Origin: CALOCN01 sp942491735
GTDB taxonomy: Bacteria > Eisenbacteria > RBG-16-71-46 > JABDJR01
Assembly: GCA_942491735.1 (NCBI GenBank)
Contig: CALOCN010000001.1
Span: forward strand, 558,001 to 622,000
Direction: 5' to 3'
DNA length: 64,000 nucleotides
Shown here piece by piece: positions 18,712 through 27,296 of the stretch (position 1 is its first letter; each line of letters starts with the position of its first letter). The position numbers and the translations under genes were made by a program. The notes beneath the pieces were generated by a model. The model was not told the DNA's origin. It did not search any database and worked only from the letters and a program-made list of their open reading frames with translations.

Positions 18712-20719
18712 GGCGGTTGACCCGTACGGCATGTGGTGAGCCGTCCACGCGAACGAAGTAGATGCCGGGTGCGGTGACGCGCCCGGCATCGTTCTTTCCG
18801 TCCCAGGTGACGCGATCGTTGTGACCGGGCAGACGGCGAACGAGGCGGCCGCGGACGTCGAAGACCTCCACCCCGGTTGCTCCAGGGGGCAGTGCAAGCT
18901 GAAGGGACCCGCGAAACGGGTTGGGCCAGGCGGAGAGCTCCGTCGGCTCCGGCCGCGCCGTGGCCAACGAAGGCGTGCTGCTGATACGACTGCTCCCCAG
19001 CATGCGGTTCTCGGGATCCACCGCGAACCCGGTAGGGATCTCCGGGACGTCGTAGGTGAACACGTTCTGACGTTGCGCCTCGACCCACTCCGTCACCTCG
19101 ATCGTCTCCGAGGGGAGCACGATCCTCAGGTCTAGGGGGAAGCGGTAGTAGCTCGAAGGAAACGACTGCAGCTGGGTCAAGGTGAGGGAGAATCGCCATC
19201 CGGATCCTTCGCGCTCGGTCCTTGGCACGACCTCCAGGGTGGGGGAGCCGATCCCGTAGTAGATCCACTGGTCGAAGAACCAGTCAAGGGGTTCCCCGTG
19301 TCTCCCTTCCATGGCCGCCTGCAGATCCCCCGTGGTGGCATTCCCGTAGGCGTGCGTCTGGAGGTAGTCGCGGATCGCCGCGTCGAACGGCTCCCGGCCC
19401 ATGAGATCCCGGAGCATGCGCAGCACCCAGGCCCCCTTGCGGTAGACAAGCGGTCCGAAGTGCTGGGACGGCGGTGGGTCGTAGATGGTGTGTCGCGCCG
19501 AGGCGCTGGATCCCTCCGCGTTGAGCACCGAGGTCTCGAAGACCTGCATCCGGGCCGCGAACGACTCGGCTCCGTAGAAGTCCTCGTGCCACACCGCGTC
19601 ATAGAACGTGGCGAATCCCTCGTTGAGCCACACCTCGCGCCAGTTGTCCAGGGTGACCAGGTTTCCGAACCAGTGGTGGGCCAACTCATGGGCGTGCACC
19701 CACTCCCATTGGGGGTGCCCCTGGATGAGCTGGTTCCCGAACAGGGTGATGCTCTGGTGCTCCATGGCTCCACCGAACACCGCTTCCACCTGGTCGTACT
19801 TGTCGAAACCGTAGGGGTGGAGGTGGGCGTCGTAGAAGTCCATCATGGCCGGAACATTCTGGAAGGCGGTGCGTGCGGCCTGTTCGTCCCAGCTCCACAC
19901 GTGCCAGGTCATGGGCACCACGTCGCTCTGGGCCTCGATGGCCACGAACTCGCTGGAGATGGCCACCGAGACCAGGTAGGTGGAGATGGGATGGTCCTCC
20001 CGCCAGTGGAACACCCGGCCATCGTCGGTCGTTTCCTCCTTCTCGAGGATCCCGTTGCTGACCAGCTTCATGTTGGCGGCAACGCGCCCGTGCAGGGTCA
20101 GGGTGGCCTTGTCCCAGGGGACGTCCCGGCACGGAAACCAGTAGCGGGAGTCGTTGGGCTCGGTGAAGGTGTGCGGGGTGCTCTGGCCGGTGTGGAAGCC
20201 GCGCGACGGGGAGCCCACATAGGAGACGGCGACCCGCACGGTCTCCTCGGTAAGGGGCGCCGTGGGCAGCTCGACGGTCACGCCGGTCTCGTCCTGGGTG
20301 AACGGGAGCTCGAGCCCATCCTCCAGGGTCGCTTTCAGGATGCTCAGCTCCTTCACGTCCAGGCGCAGGGTCGATACCGCCGGGTCGAGCCAACGCACAT
20401 CCAGGGTGACCACCCCGCTCACGTACTTGGGATCGACGTTGAAGGTGACGTCGATGTCGTAGTGCAGAACATCGAAGACGGGGTTGGGATCGGGGAGCGG
20501 CCAGTTGGAACCGGGAAGGTTCCGACGGTCCTGCCAACGCGCGGTTGGGTCGGCTCCGGAGGCGGCAATCTCCACCTCGATCGGCGAATCCGCGGGGAGA
20601 TCCTCGGCAAAGATCCCTTTTCCCGGAAGGCTGGTCGCATGGCCGGGGGGGACCGGTATCGTGACCATGAACAGGATCACGAGCAGGGTCCATCGCATCC
20701 CGCGCTGGGTCGGCGTCAT
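18704..20719 (-). CDS. Secreted M1-family zinc aminopeptidase with FlgD-type sorting tail
   Basis: About 671 residues. The ATG at 20719 has GGAG five nt upstream; a TTG seven codons earlier is less likely. Signal peptide: MRWTLLVILFMVTIPVPPGHA. The gluzincin core shows HELAHHWFGN followed by 'WLNEGFATF', giving the HEXXH-(18)-E zinc site, preceded by a GAMEN-type exopeptidase motif written GAMEHQ (Asn replaced by His). The C-terminal ~80 residues form a FlgD-like sorting domain ('AWPNPFRGSLQLALP', 'DVRGRLVR', 'GIYFVRVDG'). Likely releases N-terminal residues from peptides outside the cell. Third gene of a minus-strand set behind the LytS/LytTR-like pair, 76 nt away. Confidence 0.9.
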   Translation of the reverse strand: MTPTQRGMRWTLLVILFMVTIPVPPGHATSLPGKGIFAEDLPADSPIEVEIAASGADPTARWQDRRNLPGSNWPLPDPNPVFDVLHYDIDVTFNVDPKYVSGVVTLDVRWLDPAVSTLRLDVKELSILKATLEDGLELPFTQDETGVTVELPTAPLTEETVRVAVSYVGSPSRGFHTGQSTPHTFTEPNDSRYWFPCRDVPWDKATLTLHGRVAANMKLVSNGILEKEETTDDGRVFHWREDHPISTYLVSVAISSEFVAIEAQSDVVPMTWHVWSWDEQAARTAFQNVPAMMDFYDAHLHPYGFDKYDQVEAVFGGAMEHQSITLFGNQLIQGHPQWEWVHAHELAHHWFGNLVTLDNWREVWLNEGFATFYDAVWHEDFYGAESFAARMQVFETSVLNAEGSSASARHTIYDPPPSQHFGPLVYRKGAWVLRMLRDLMGREPFDAAIRDYLQTHAYGNATTGDLQAAMEGRHGEPLDWFFDQWIYYGIGSPTLEVVPRTEREGSGWRFSLTLTQLQSFPSSYYRFPLDLRIVLPSETIEVTEWVEAQRQNVFTYDVPEIPTGFAVDPENRMLGSSRISSTPSLATARPEPTELSAWPNPFRGSLQLALPPGATGVEVFDVRGRLVRRLPGHNDRVTWDGKNDAGRVTAPGIYFVRVDGSPHAVRVNRLR

Positions 20720-20795
20720 GAAGTCTCCCGGCAAGCCCAAAACGGGAGTATAGCAGCGGAGGGCTGAGCCGGACCCTGATCGTGAGTCGACCGTC

Positions 20796-21533
20796 CTAGG
20801 CGCCCAGACGTCGTTTCAGATCCGGGGCGGAACGCCGACTCACCGCAGCGGTCTGACCGTCCGAGAGTTCCACGCTCAGCGTGTCGTCCTCGTGGTGCAG
20901 GGCGACCACCCGGTTGAGGTTGATGAGTTCGCCGCGGTGACAGCGAAAGAACCCGTGTTCCTCGAGCCGGGTTTCGAGGGTATTGAGGGAGTCGTCGAGA
21001 AGGAACTCCTCGCCGTCCTGGACAAACGCCACGTACTTGTCCGAGGCATGGAAGCGGCTGATGTCCCTCGGGTCGAAGATCCGGGTCGTGTCCCCGCAGC
21101 GCGCGGTGAGTCGCGGGACCAGACGATCCCCCGAGGCGCCCAGGTGCTGCATGGCTTCCAGGAGCGCTTTCGGATCCACCCGGGTGCGATGTTCACGGAT
21201 CCGTTCCACCGAAGCGACGAGGCGTTCCTGCTCCACCGGTTTCATGAGGTAGTCGATGGCCGCTGCCTCGAACGCGCTCACCGCATACTCGTCGTAGGCC
21301 GTGGTGAAGACGATGGGTGGGAGGTCGTCCTCGCGGGTGGCCAGGGTGAGTCCATCCAGTCCCGGCATGCGGATGTCCAGGAAGACCGCGTCGGGAGTGT
21401 ACTGCGCGATCGCCTGCAGGGCCTCGATCCCGTCGGCCGCCTCGGCCACCACGGTGACCCCCGGAATGCGTTCCAGCATGCGGCGCAGCCGGGAACGGGC
21501 GAGTCGTTCGTCGTCGACCACAAGGACGTTCAT
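20796..21533 (-). CDS. LytR/AlgR-type response regulator (REC-LytTR)
   Basis: 245 residues. N-terminal receiver domain with the acidic pair in VVDDE, phospho-acceptor Asp53 in FLDIRMPG, and conserved T/K positions ('FTTAYDEYAV', 'YLMKPV'). C-terminal LytTR DNA-binding domain from about 140 ('ISRFHASDKYVAFV...FFRCHRGELINLNRV'). Its ATG overlaps the stop of the histidine kinase gene by 4 nt (21530-21533), so the two form a cognate pair. LytTR regulators usually bind direct repeats upstream of targets. Confidence 0.93.
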   Translation of the reverse strand: MNVLVVDDERLARSRLRRMLERIPGVTVVAEAADGIEALQAIAQYTPDAVFLDIRMPGLDGLTLATREDDLPPIVFTTAYDEYAVSAFEAAAIDYLMKPVEQERLVASVERIREHRTRVDPKALLEAMQHLGASGDRLVPRLTARCGDTTRIFDPRDISRFHASDKYVAFVQDGEEFLLDDSLNTLETRLEEHGFFRCHRGELINLNRVVALHHEDDTLSVELSDGQTAAVSRRSAPDLKRRLGA

Positions 21534-22600
21534 CCTGTCTCCTCGATGGGAAGGGTGATCTCTACCCGATAGCCTCCGTCGGCCCGGGACCCCGTTTTCA
21601 GGGTCGCCCGGCCGGCGTAGGCGAGCTCCAGACGGGACGTGAGGTCGCGAAGCGAGGTTCGGCTCCCGCGATGGGCGGAGCCGTTGGGACCGGGACCGTC
21701 GTCCTCCACCGAGAGGATCAGCGTGTTGGTTTCGCGCCCGGCGCGGACCCAGAGTCGGCCCCCCTCGCGGCGGGGCGCGATCCCGTGCAGGACCGCGTTC
21801 TCGACCAGTGGTTGCAGGATGAGCGGCGGGACCGGGATCCCCTCCACCCCGGAATCGAGATCGAGGGTCGTTCCCAGCCGATCCCCGAACCGGAGCCGCT
21901 CCACATCCAGATAGCTGCGCACCGCGGCCAGTTCCTCGCCGAGCTGAATACGATCACGGCGTGACCCATCGAGGGTGAACCGAAGGAGGGCGGACAGCTT
22001 CTCGATGGCCCGCTCCGCCGTTTCCGGGTCCTCCTCGATGAGGCCGGCCACGGTGTTGAGGCTGTTGAACAGGAAGTGGGGGTTGGTGCGCGCCTTGAGT
22101 GCGTCGAGACGTGCCTTGAGCGCCTCCTGCTGGGCCAGACGCGCGCGTTCCTCGCTGGCCTTGCTGCGGATCTGCAGACGTTCGAAGGCCACGATGACCG
22201 CGACGATGATGGCGCCGAGGAAGCTTCCGAACCGGATCACGTTGCCCCGCATCTCGCCGATGTCCGGCCACCAGGAAACGTCGAGTTGCTCGATGATCCT
22301 CAGCGCGATTTCCCCGCCCCCTCCCACCGCGGCGAGAATGGTCAGGACATGGAGCAGGAGCCGGAGCAGGCGACCCCGGGTACGGGGAATCCAGGGTCCG
22401 GTGACCCAGGTGTAGAGCACCGAGAAGGCCAGCCCGATCCAGAAAGAGAGGATCAGGTTCAGACCCAGCAGGCTGAACGCCAGCCTCCACCCCGGCCAGT
22501 TGTTCCATTGCAGGGTGATCACGGTGAGGACAACCGCGACGACCGGCACGAGCCACATTTCGCGCAGGAAGGAGAACAGGAGCTTGAGCGGTTTCTGCAT
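21530..22600 (-). CDS. LytS-type membrane histidine kinase (His_kinase PF06580 family)
   Basis: 356 residues. The N-terminal ~140 residues contain four hydrophobic segments (about 16-30, 40-64, 80-96, 124-140). A short coiled coil leads to the NPHFLFNSLNT phosphorylation box (His175). The ATPase part has the N-box 'PLVENAVLHG' and a G-box 'VEDDGPGPNG'. The membrane part does not resemble a named sensor domain, so the ligand is unknown. Cotranscribed with the LytTR regulator; the aminopeptidase downstream may be read through from the same promoter. Confidence 0.92.
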   Translation of the reverse strand: MQKPLKLLFSFLREMWLVPVVAVVLTVITLQWNNWPGWRLAFSLLGLNLILSFWIGLAFSVLYTWVTGPWIPRTRGRLLRLLLHVLTILAAVGGGGEIALRIIEQLDVSWWPDIGEMRGNVIRFGSFLGAIIVAVIVAFERLQIRSKASEERARLAQQEALKARLDALKARTNPHFLFNSLNTVAGLIEEDPETAERAIEKLSALLRFTLDGSRRDRIQLGEELAAVRSYLDVERLRFGDRLGTTLDLDSGVEGIPVPPLILQPLVENAVLHGIAPRREGGRLWVRAGRETNTLILSVEDDGPGPNGSAHRGSRTSLRDLTSRLELAYAGRATLKTGSRADGGYRVEITLPIEETG

Positions 22601-22729
22601 AGGAGTCCCGGGGGGAAGACGACGCAGGGTGAGTGTAGCGCGCCCGCCGTGCGGCGCGGGACCGCCGGCGACCAGCGGGGGGGGATACCGGATGGGCGGG
22701 GGGGACCCCGCCCCAACCGGCCTTCGTTG

Positions 22730-23881
22730 CTAGCTTCCCGGCTCCCACAGCTTGGGGCCCTCGACCAGGGTCTGGGACAGGATGCGGGGCCCGGCCACGT
22801 TCTCGCTCGAGTCGATCTCGACCTCCGCTTCGACGACCGCCCACAGAACCGGCGAGCACGTTCCTTCTTCGACGTGAGGCAGGCTGTTCTGGATCATGGG
22901 GAGGATCTCCGCCGTGGCGAGGGTACCCACTCCGGTCAGACCGGCCATCCCCAGCCAGATCTGTCCGCCCGGCCGTCGCTGGACCGCGAGAACCCCGTAG
23001 GCCTTGCTCGGGCCGCGACTGGCAAGCTCGCTGACGTAGATGCGCTTTCGGGTCCACACTGCCCAGGCCTTGAAGTCCCGGACCCTGCGGGCAAGCTTCG
23101 CATCCTCGGCCTTCAGATCGTCCTCGAACCAGGTGGTGCAGCCGGGGAAGACCCCCTTCTCGCGCTTCCACACGAACCGGAACGGGGGGCCCTCGTTGGC
23201 GGGGCGGGCACGCGAGAACGGGGGGACGCCGAACATGCCGGCGAACATGCCCTCGGTGATGTGGGACGCACGCGGGGACCCGATGGCCACCAGGGAGCGG
23301 GTCGGATCGGCAAGCAGCCCGGAGGACGCGGCGGCGGCCCGTGCCTCGCTCTCCGATTCCTGAAGCAGCACGGTCTGGATGTCGAAACGGGCGTTGGTGG
23401 TCAGACGGTTGGTCTCGGTCTGGAGCCGGGCCAGGGACAGGACGTCCCATTGCGAGAGGTCATACCAGCTCGCCGACGGTCGGGAAGCGGCTCCGCGCTC
23501 CGGCTTCTGGGCTCGCGATGCGAACACCACGTTGATTCTCCCCGTGTCGGCGAGAACCTGGAGCAGCTGGGCGCTGCGGAACAGGGACGGGAGCCCGGTG
23601 TTGAATCGTTTCAGGTAGCGATCGAGGGCCACCAGCTCACGCAGGCTCAGCTTGAGGTTCTCGTCGAACTTGTACTCGCAGTTCATCAGGGCGACCAGCT
23701 TGCGACGGTCGACCAGGAACTGGGGCGGATCCTCGCCGTTCCATTCGTAGCCCATGGCCTCGTTGATGCGTTGCGCCATCTGATGCACGTTTCCGTCCTC
23801 CTCGCGACACTGCTTCAGAATCGACGCGAGACGAAAGGCGGGAAGATCGTCCGGGTTCAGGACTTGTCGTTTGCGGGGCAT
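22730..23881 (-). CDS. Unrecognised protein divergent from the Ub-like operon; possible regulator or sensor
   Basis: About 383 residues from the ATG at 23881, which has AGGA 8-9 nt upstream; 21 codons of N-terminal extension are possible but lack a ribosome site. The first ~110 residues are helical and basic (MPRKRQ, 'ASILKQCREEDGN', 'LSLRELVALDRYLKRF'), consistent with a divergent helix-turn-helix region. The C-terminal part has a Rossmann-like stretch 'SLVAIGSPRASHITEGMFAGMFG' and later 'GLTGVGTLATAEIL'. I do not recognise a named family. It shares a 214-bp AT-rich upstream region with the conjugation operon, which is the main reason to suspect control of that operon or an effector role. 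Confidence 0.6.
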   Translation of the reverse strand: MPRKRQVLNPDDLPAFRLASILKQCREEDGNVHQMAQRINEAMGYEWNGEDPPQFLVDRRKLVALMNCEYKFDENLKLSLRELVALDRYLKRFNTGLPSLFRSAQLLQVLADTGRINVVFASRAQKPERGAASRPSASWYDLSQWDVLSLARLQTETNRLTTNARFDIQTVLLQESESEARAAAASSGLLADPTRSLVAIGSPRASHITEGMFAGMFGVPPFSRARPANEGPPFRFVWKREKGVFPGCTTWFEDDLKAEDAKLARRVRDFKAWAVWTRKRIYVSELASRGPSKAYGVLAVQRRPGGQIWLGMAGLTGVGTLATAEILPMIQNSLPHVEEGTCSPVLWAVVEAEVEIDSSENVAGPRILSQTLVEGPKLWEPGS

Positions 23882-24095
23882 GAAATCGTCCTTTGGATTT
23901 GTGTCGTGGTTACGCCAAAACATGCGCAAGTGATGACCGCGCACGGTTGGTAGTCAGTGTTGCTCCAATTATTGTCATCGTAACTCAATTGTTTTAAGCA
24001 GTTTATGTGATACAACTGACTCGTGCCTCGTTGAGATGAGTTGAGCTTGGCCTCACAGCTTGGTGGCATCACTGAGCCAACCTAACACGGAACCC
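23882..24095. promoter_or_regulatory. Divergent AT-rich promoter/operator region of the Ub-like operon
   Basis: 214 bp, clearly more AT-rich than its surroundings. For the plus-strand operon, TTGTTT (23989-23994) and TACAAC (24011-24016) are separated by 16 bp, a reasonable sigma70-like promoter. Two GTTGAG half-sites, 10 bp apart (24030-24035 and 24040-24045), lie just downstream, with a near-inverted CTCAAT at 23986-23991 touching the -35. This arrangement could be an operator. Which protein binds is not known. Confidence 0.5.
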
Positions 24096-24725
24096 ATGGC
24101 TACACCAAACGACTCTTCAGCCCCGCACGGGCAAACCCTTCCCCCGGATCACGCTGGGCGGTTTCGGCTCGACGTCGAGACCCGCTCCGCCGGGACCCTG
24201 CCGCATCGTCGCGACGACATGCCGGTCGTCGACAGCCTGGCCCTCGTGGACGGAGCGGTGTGGTTGACGCGGAGCGAGCCCGGCCTGCGACTCACCACGC
24301 ATCGCCCGGCCGGCCGAGACGCCTTGCTCCTGGAGGTCGTCACCTCCGGTCGCGCGCGGATCCTTGTCGCGGCCGAGACAACCGATGTTCGCCTCAACGG
24401 CTTCCCGGTGGCGCGCCTGGCAGTGCTGGACGACGGCGACCGGCTCCGTTGGGGGGAACACGTGGTGATCGTGGAACGGGACCGGGTGGTTCGGGTGCAG
24501 GACGTTCCCCCCGAGTCCGTTGGAAAGGACTGCCCCGTGTGCCGGGTGCCTTTCACGGCGGGGACCCGCGTGGTCCTGTGCTCGCGTTGCGGCGCCGCCC
24601 AGCATCTGGAGGGGAAGGAGGTGCCCGAGCGGGATCGCCTGGAGTGCGCCCGGCTCAACCCCGAGTGTCCCCTTTGTGGCGAAGAGACGCTTCTCGAGGA
24701 AGACACCGCGGAGGCGTCGCGATGA
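24096..24725 (+). CDS. RING-type zinc protein with FHA-like region (putative E3 or adaptor)
   Basis: 209 residues from the ATG at 24096; an in-frame TTG at 24060 is possible, and neither start has a strong ribosome site. Residues about 45-130 resemble a beta-sandwich of FHA type ('VRLNGFPVARL', 'LDDGDRLRWGEHVVIVE'). The C-terminus is a binuclear treble-clef pattern of the prokaryotic RING kind: C146-x2-C149, C162-x2-C165, H170, C184, C191-x2-C194. Prokaryotic RING fingers have been described in operons with E1, E2, JAB and Ub-like genes, as here. First gene of the operon; its TGA overlaps the E1 start. E3 activity is inference; the zinc ligands are directly visible. Confidence 0.75.
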   Translation: MATPNDSSAPHGQTLPPDHAGRFRLDVETRSAGTLPHRRDDMPVVDSLALVDGAVWLTRSEPGLRLTTHRPAGRDALLLEVVTSGRARILVAAETTDVRLNGFPVARLAVLDDGDRLRWGEHVVIVERDRVVRVQDVPPESVGKDCPVCRVPFTAGTRVVLCSRCGAAQHLEGKEVPERDRLECARLNPECPLCGEETLLEEDTAEASR

Positions 24726-25975
24726 GGACGGCTCTCGGGAAGGGCGTCCCCGACCCCACCCTCAATGGCATGTTCCGGGAGATCGAGGCGTCCGGTGGAA
24801 CCCCACGGGTGGCCCGCGCGGCCCGGTTGCCCCGGTTCGTTGCGGGCAGGAAGGACGGCGCCGAGGCCCTTGCCGCTCTGCGGGTGTTCCTGGTCGGAGC
24901 CGGGAGCGTGGGGTCGGCGGCGGCGCTGCATCTCGCGCGACTGGGGATCGGTGCGATGTGGATCGTGGATCACGGGGTGTTCAAGGAGGAGAGCCTGCTC
25001 ACCCATCCGGCCGATCCCTCGTGGGTGGGGCAAGGGAAGGCGCGTCGGATCGCCGAGGCGGTCAAGGAGCTCAGCCCCGACACCCGGGTCTACGCCTACT
25101 CGGGAAGGCTGGAGAGCCTCCCGGTGGGCGCGCCCGATGTCGCGGACCTGGCCCTGCTGGCCGGGGACAACCTCAGCGTGGAGAGCGAGCTGGGACAGCG
25201 GTGCCTGAGCCTCGGAGTGCCCTTGCTCCAGGGATCCGTTCATGGGGAGACCCTGGTGGCGCAGATTCGCCGGTTCCCCAACCGGGACGGCGATCCCTGC
25301 CCGCTCTGTCTCTTTGGGCCGTTGGAGCGGACGTGGCTGGATGCGGAGCCGCGGTTCCGCTGCGATGCCTCCGTTGGCCGGGATGGCCCGGGCACCGTCG
25401 AGACCCAACCGACCCGCAGCCCGTCCTTTCTCTGCTCCCTGGCCGCCGATCTGCTGGTTGCCGAAGTGACCCGGATGGCGGTGGGGTGCGACGAGCCGGG
25501 AGCGGGCGTGCTCGAGGTGTGCACGTTCTCGCGGCGATCGGTCTGGTCTCCCCGGGTTCGGCGCGAGGATTGCCCCGGTGATCACACCCCCTGGGAGCGA
25601 CTCGAACTCCCCGGAGACCTGGGAGAACACACCGTGGGAGGCGTTCTCGACGCGGCCTCCATGGTGCGTACCCAGCCCTGGTCCTTCCAGGCCCAGGGTC
25701 TGTGGTTCGCCGAACGGGGTGGGTGTTCCTGCGGTGAACGCCCGCTCGGCCGCTTCGTCGACCCGTCCGGTACCGCGGATCGCTGCCCGGATTGCGGTGA
25801 GCTGGTGCGTTCCGGATGGTTTCACAGTCACGCCGAAGCCACCTCACGAACTCTTGCGCCCCACCTGGACACCCCCGTGACCCGGTTGGGTGGCGATGGG
25901 TGCCGCGCCTTCGTGCTGCGCACCCGCACCCGGACCGTCCTGGTTCAAGGAGACAGTTCCCATGAACACGCATGA
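24722..25975 (+). CDS. E1-like adenylyltransferase 1 (ThiF superfamily)
   Basis: 417 residues starting at the ATGA overlap with the RING gene. Rossmann adenylation fold with GAGSVGS (59-65), Asp83 after the second strand, and 'GDN' (148-150). CPLCLFGP (Cys193, Cys196) aligns with the CYRCLFP zinc half-site of MoeB/ThiF. The second half-site is C-terminal, from Cys335/Cys337 and Cys355/Cys358. Cys214 ('RFRCDAS') occupies the position of the ThiF/MoeB candidate catalytic cysteine. The canonical Arg of the E1 'N..R' motif is not obvious ('EESLLTHPA'). It would adenylate the C-terminus of a Ub-like protein and pass it to the downstream E2. Confidence 0.88.
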   Translation: MRTALGKGVPDPTLNGMFREIEASGGTPRVARAARLPRFVAGRKDGAEALAALRVFLVGAGSVGSAAALHLARLGIGAMWIVDHGVFKEESLLTHPADPSWVGQGKARRIAEAVKELSPDTRVYAYSGRLESLPVGAPDVADLALLAGDNLSVESELGQRCLSLGVPLLQGSVHGETLVAQIRRFPNRDGDPCPLCLFGPLERTWLDAEPRFRCDASVGRDGPGTVETQPTRSPSFLCSLAADLLVAEVTRMAVGCDEPGAGVLEVCTFSRRSVWSPRVRREDCPGDHTPWERLELPGDLGEHTVGGVLDAASMVRTQPWSFQAQGLWFAERGGCSCGERPLGRFVDPSGTADRCPDCGELVRSGWFHSHAEATSRTLAPHLDTPVTRLGGDGCRAFVLRTRTRTVLVQGDSSHEHA

Positions 25976-26591
25976 CTCTCCCCTCGGCCTTTCCGATCTG
26001 GCCCAGGTGACCCTCTCGCAACGGCAGACGCGGTTTCTGGGCGAGGCGGCCGAACACAGCCTGGGCTCCGCGGCCTGGCGCCGTCGCAAGGAGGCGGAAA
26101 CCCGCGACCTGTTCGCGTTGGAGGCCATCGCCCCGCGATTCCAGGTCAGTTTCGTGGACCTGCAAACCACCCTGCGGGTGATGGTCGTTCTGCGCTGCCC
26201 GGTTCCGTGCCTGGATGAGAACGGTGAGCCGCTGCAGATCGCGGACGAGGCTACCCTGGGGATCAGCTATCCGGAAGAAGCCCTGCGTCAGCCGCAACCC
26301 GGGTTTGCCTTTGTCCAGATCAAGGCGCCCTCGAACGTATTCCACGCCAACGTGGCCCACGGGTCGGATCAGCGTCTGTGCCTTGGTACGTCGCTCCCGG
26401 CCGGGGTGCGTCTGCGGGAGATCGTCCTGGCGAGCTATGCCGCGTTGACCCTGCAGAACGTGCAGATCGACGAGCGGGATGCAGCAGGGGTGATGAACAT
26501 CACCGCGGCGCGGTGGTGGCAGGGAAATCCCGAGCACATGCCGCTGTCCCGTGTCCCGTTCCTGGCTTCCGATGATCTGGAGGGGGAATGA
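25962..26591 (+). CDS. E2-like ubiquitin-conjugating enzyme (UBC fold)
   Basis: 209 residues from the ATG at 25962, with AAGGAG upstream at about 25947-25952; it overlaps the E1 gene by 14 nt. The UBC signature is present: 'ISYPEEALRQPQPGF' corresponds to the YP...P..F stretch, 'VFHANV' to the HPN motif (HAN here), and 'RLCLG' gives the expected catalytic Cys140. After this, 'ALTLQNVQIDERDAAGVMNITAA' matches prokaryotic E2 families where the helix follows a short cysteine loop. The HPN motif has Ala for Pro. Coupled to the next gene by ATGA. Confidence 0.83.
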   Translation: MNTHDSPLGLSDLAQVTLSQRQTRFLGEAAEHSLGSAAWRRRKEAETRDLFALEAIAPRFQVSFVDLQTTLRVMVVLRCPVPCLDENGEPLQIADEATLGISYPEEALRQPQPGFAFVQIKAPSNVFHANVAHGSDQRLCLGTSLPAGVRLREIVLASYAALTLQNVQIDERDAAGVMNITAARWWQGNPEHMPLSRVPFLASDDLEGE

Positions 26592-27283
26592 GGTCCCGGG
26601 AAGCGATCAAGGAACGGGTCGAGAGCCGGGACGGGTGGCTCACCGTGTCCCTTCCCGCGCCGGACCATCTGGACCCGATCCGCGCCCAGCACGGAGGAGC
26701 CGGCCCCTGGAAACTGGTCCCCGCGGAAGCCGGGCTGCGCTGGGTGGCCGAGGTGCCGCTCGCCGATCTCGACCTTGGCTCGGGACGGCGGGTCTCCGCT
26801 CCGCAGCGGGACGCCACGGTGGCCTGGCTCTGCGCCGACGTTCCGGAACGGTCCCCGGTTGCCTCGGACGACCTGAACCGGTGGGTGACCGAAACGGATC
26901 GGATTGTCCACACCCAGGGGCAGGTGACGCGCATCACGCCCATGGCGGATGGCCGGGCACCGGGATGGACCGCGCAGCTGGGTTCCGTGCCCGCCGACCT
27001 GGGAACCGCCCGTCGCGCGTGGTTGGAGGCGTTGCTCGTGGATGCCCAATCCACCTGGCGCATGGTGCGATTCCGGATCGATGCGCAGGCGAACGTTCAC
27101 GCGGGGGTCGCGCTGACCGGCCTCCCCGAATCCGGGGCCGAAGCCGTGGTTCGGGCCGCGCTCGAGTCCCTGGCCCGGGCGGTGTCCTGGGTGTCGGCGC
27201 CCCTGGGCGCCATTCTGGATCCGCATCTGGTCTCGGTGCTTCTGGATCGTAGGCCGGCGGTTCTTCAGTCCACAAACCGATAG
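26588..27283 (+). CDS. Unknown protein embedded in the Ub-like operon
   Basis: 231 residues; ATG overlaps the E2 stop by 4 nt. No signal peptide, no membrane helix, no cysteine-rich site and no motif that I can assign. Composition is Trp-, Pro- and Arg-rich with mixed alpha/beta character; the second half ('WRMVRFRIDAQANVHAGVALTG', 'RAALESLARAVSWVSAP') suggests strands followed by a long helix. Position between E2 and the Ub-like gene and strict coupling imply a dedicated role, such as a scaffold or target adaptor (inference). Confidence 0.65.
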   Translation: MRSREAIKERVESRDGWLTVSLPAPDHLDPIRAQHGGAGPWKLVPAEAGLRWVAEVPLADLDLGSGRRVSAPQRDATVAWLCADVPERSPVASDDLNRWVTETDRIVHTQGQVTRITPMADGRAPGWTAQLGSVPADLGTARRAWLEALLVDAQSTWRMVRFRIDAQANVHAGVALTGLPESGAEAVVRAALESLARAVSWVSAPLGAILDPHLVSVLLDRRPAVLQSTNR

Positions 27284-27296
27284 AGGAGATACGACC

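Noticed and set aside
19298..20767. 489-codon plus-strand frame opposite the M1 aminopeptidase
   Set aside because: No recognisable protein; the opposite strand encodes a complete peptidase with intact motifs.
22076..23953. 625-codon plus-strand frame opposite the histidine kinase and the divergent unknown gene
   Set aside because: Spans two unrelated genes on the other strand and has no coding character.
24060..24095. TTG at 24060 as start of the RING gene
   Set aside because: In frame but without a ribosome site; the ATG at 24096 gives a complete product and lies better relative to the promoter. Kept as an alternative only.
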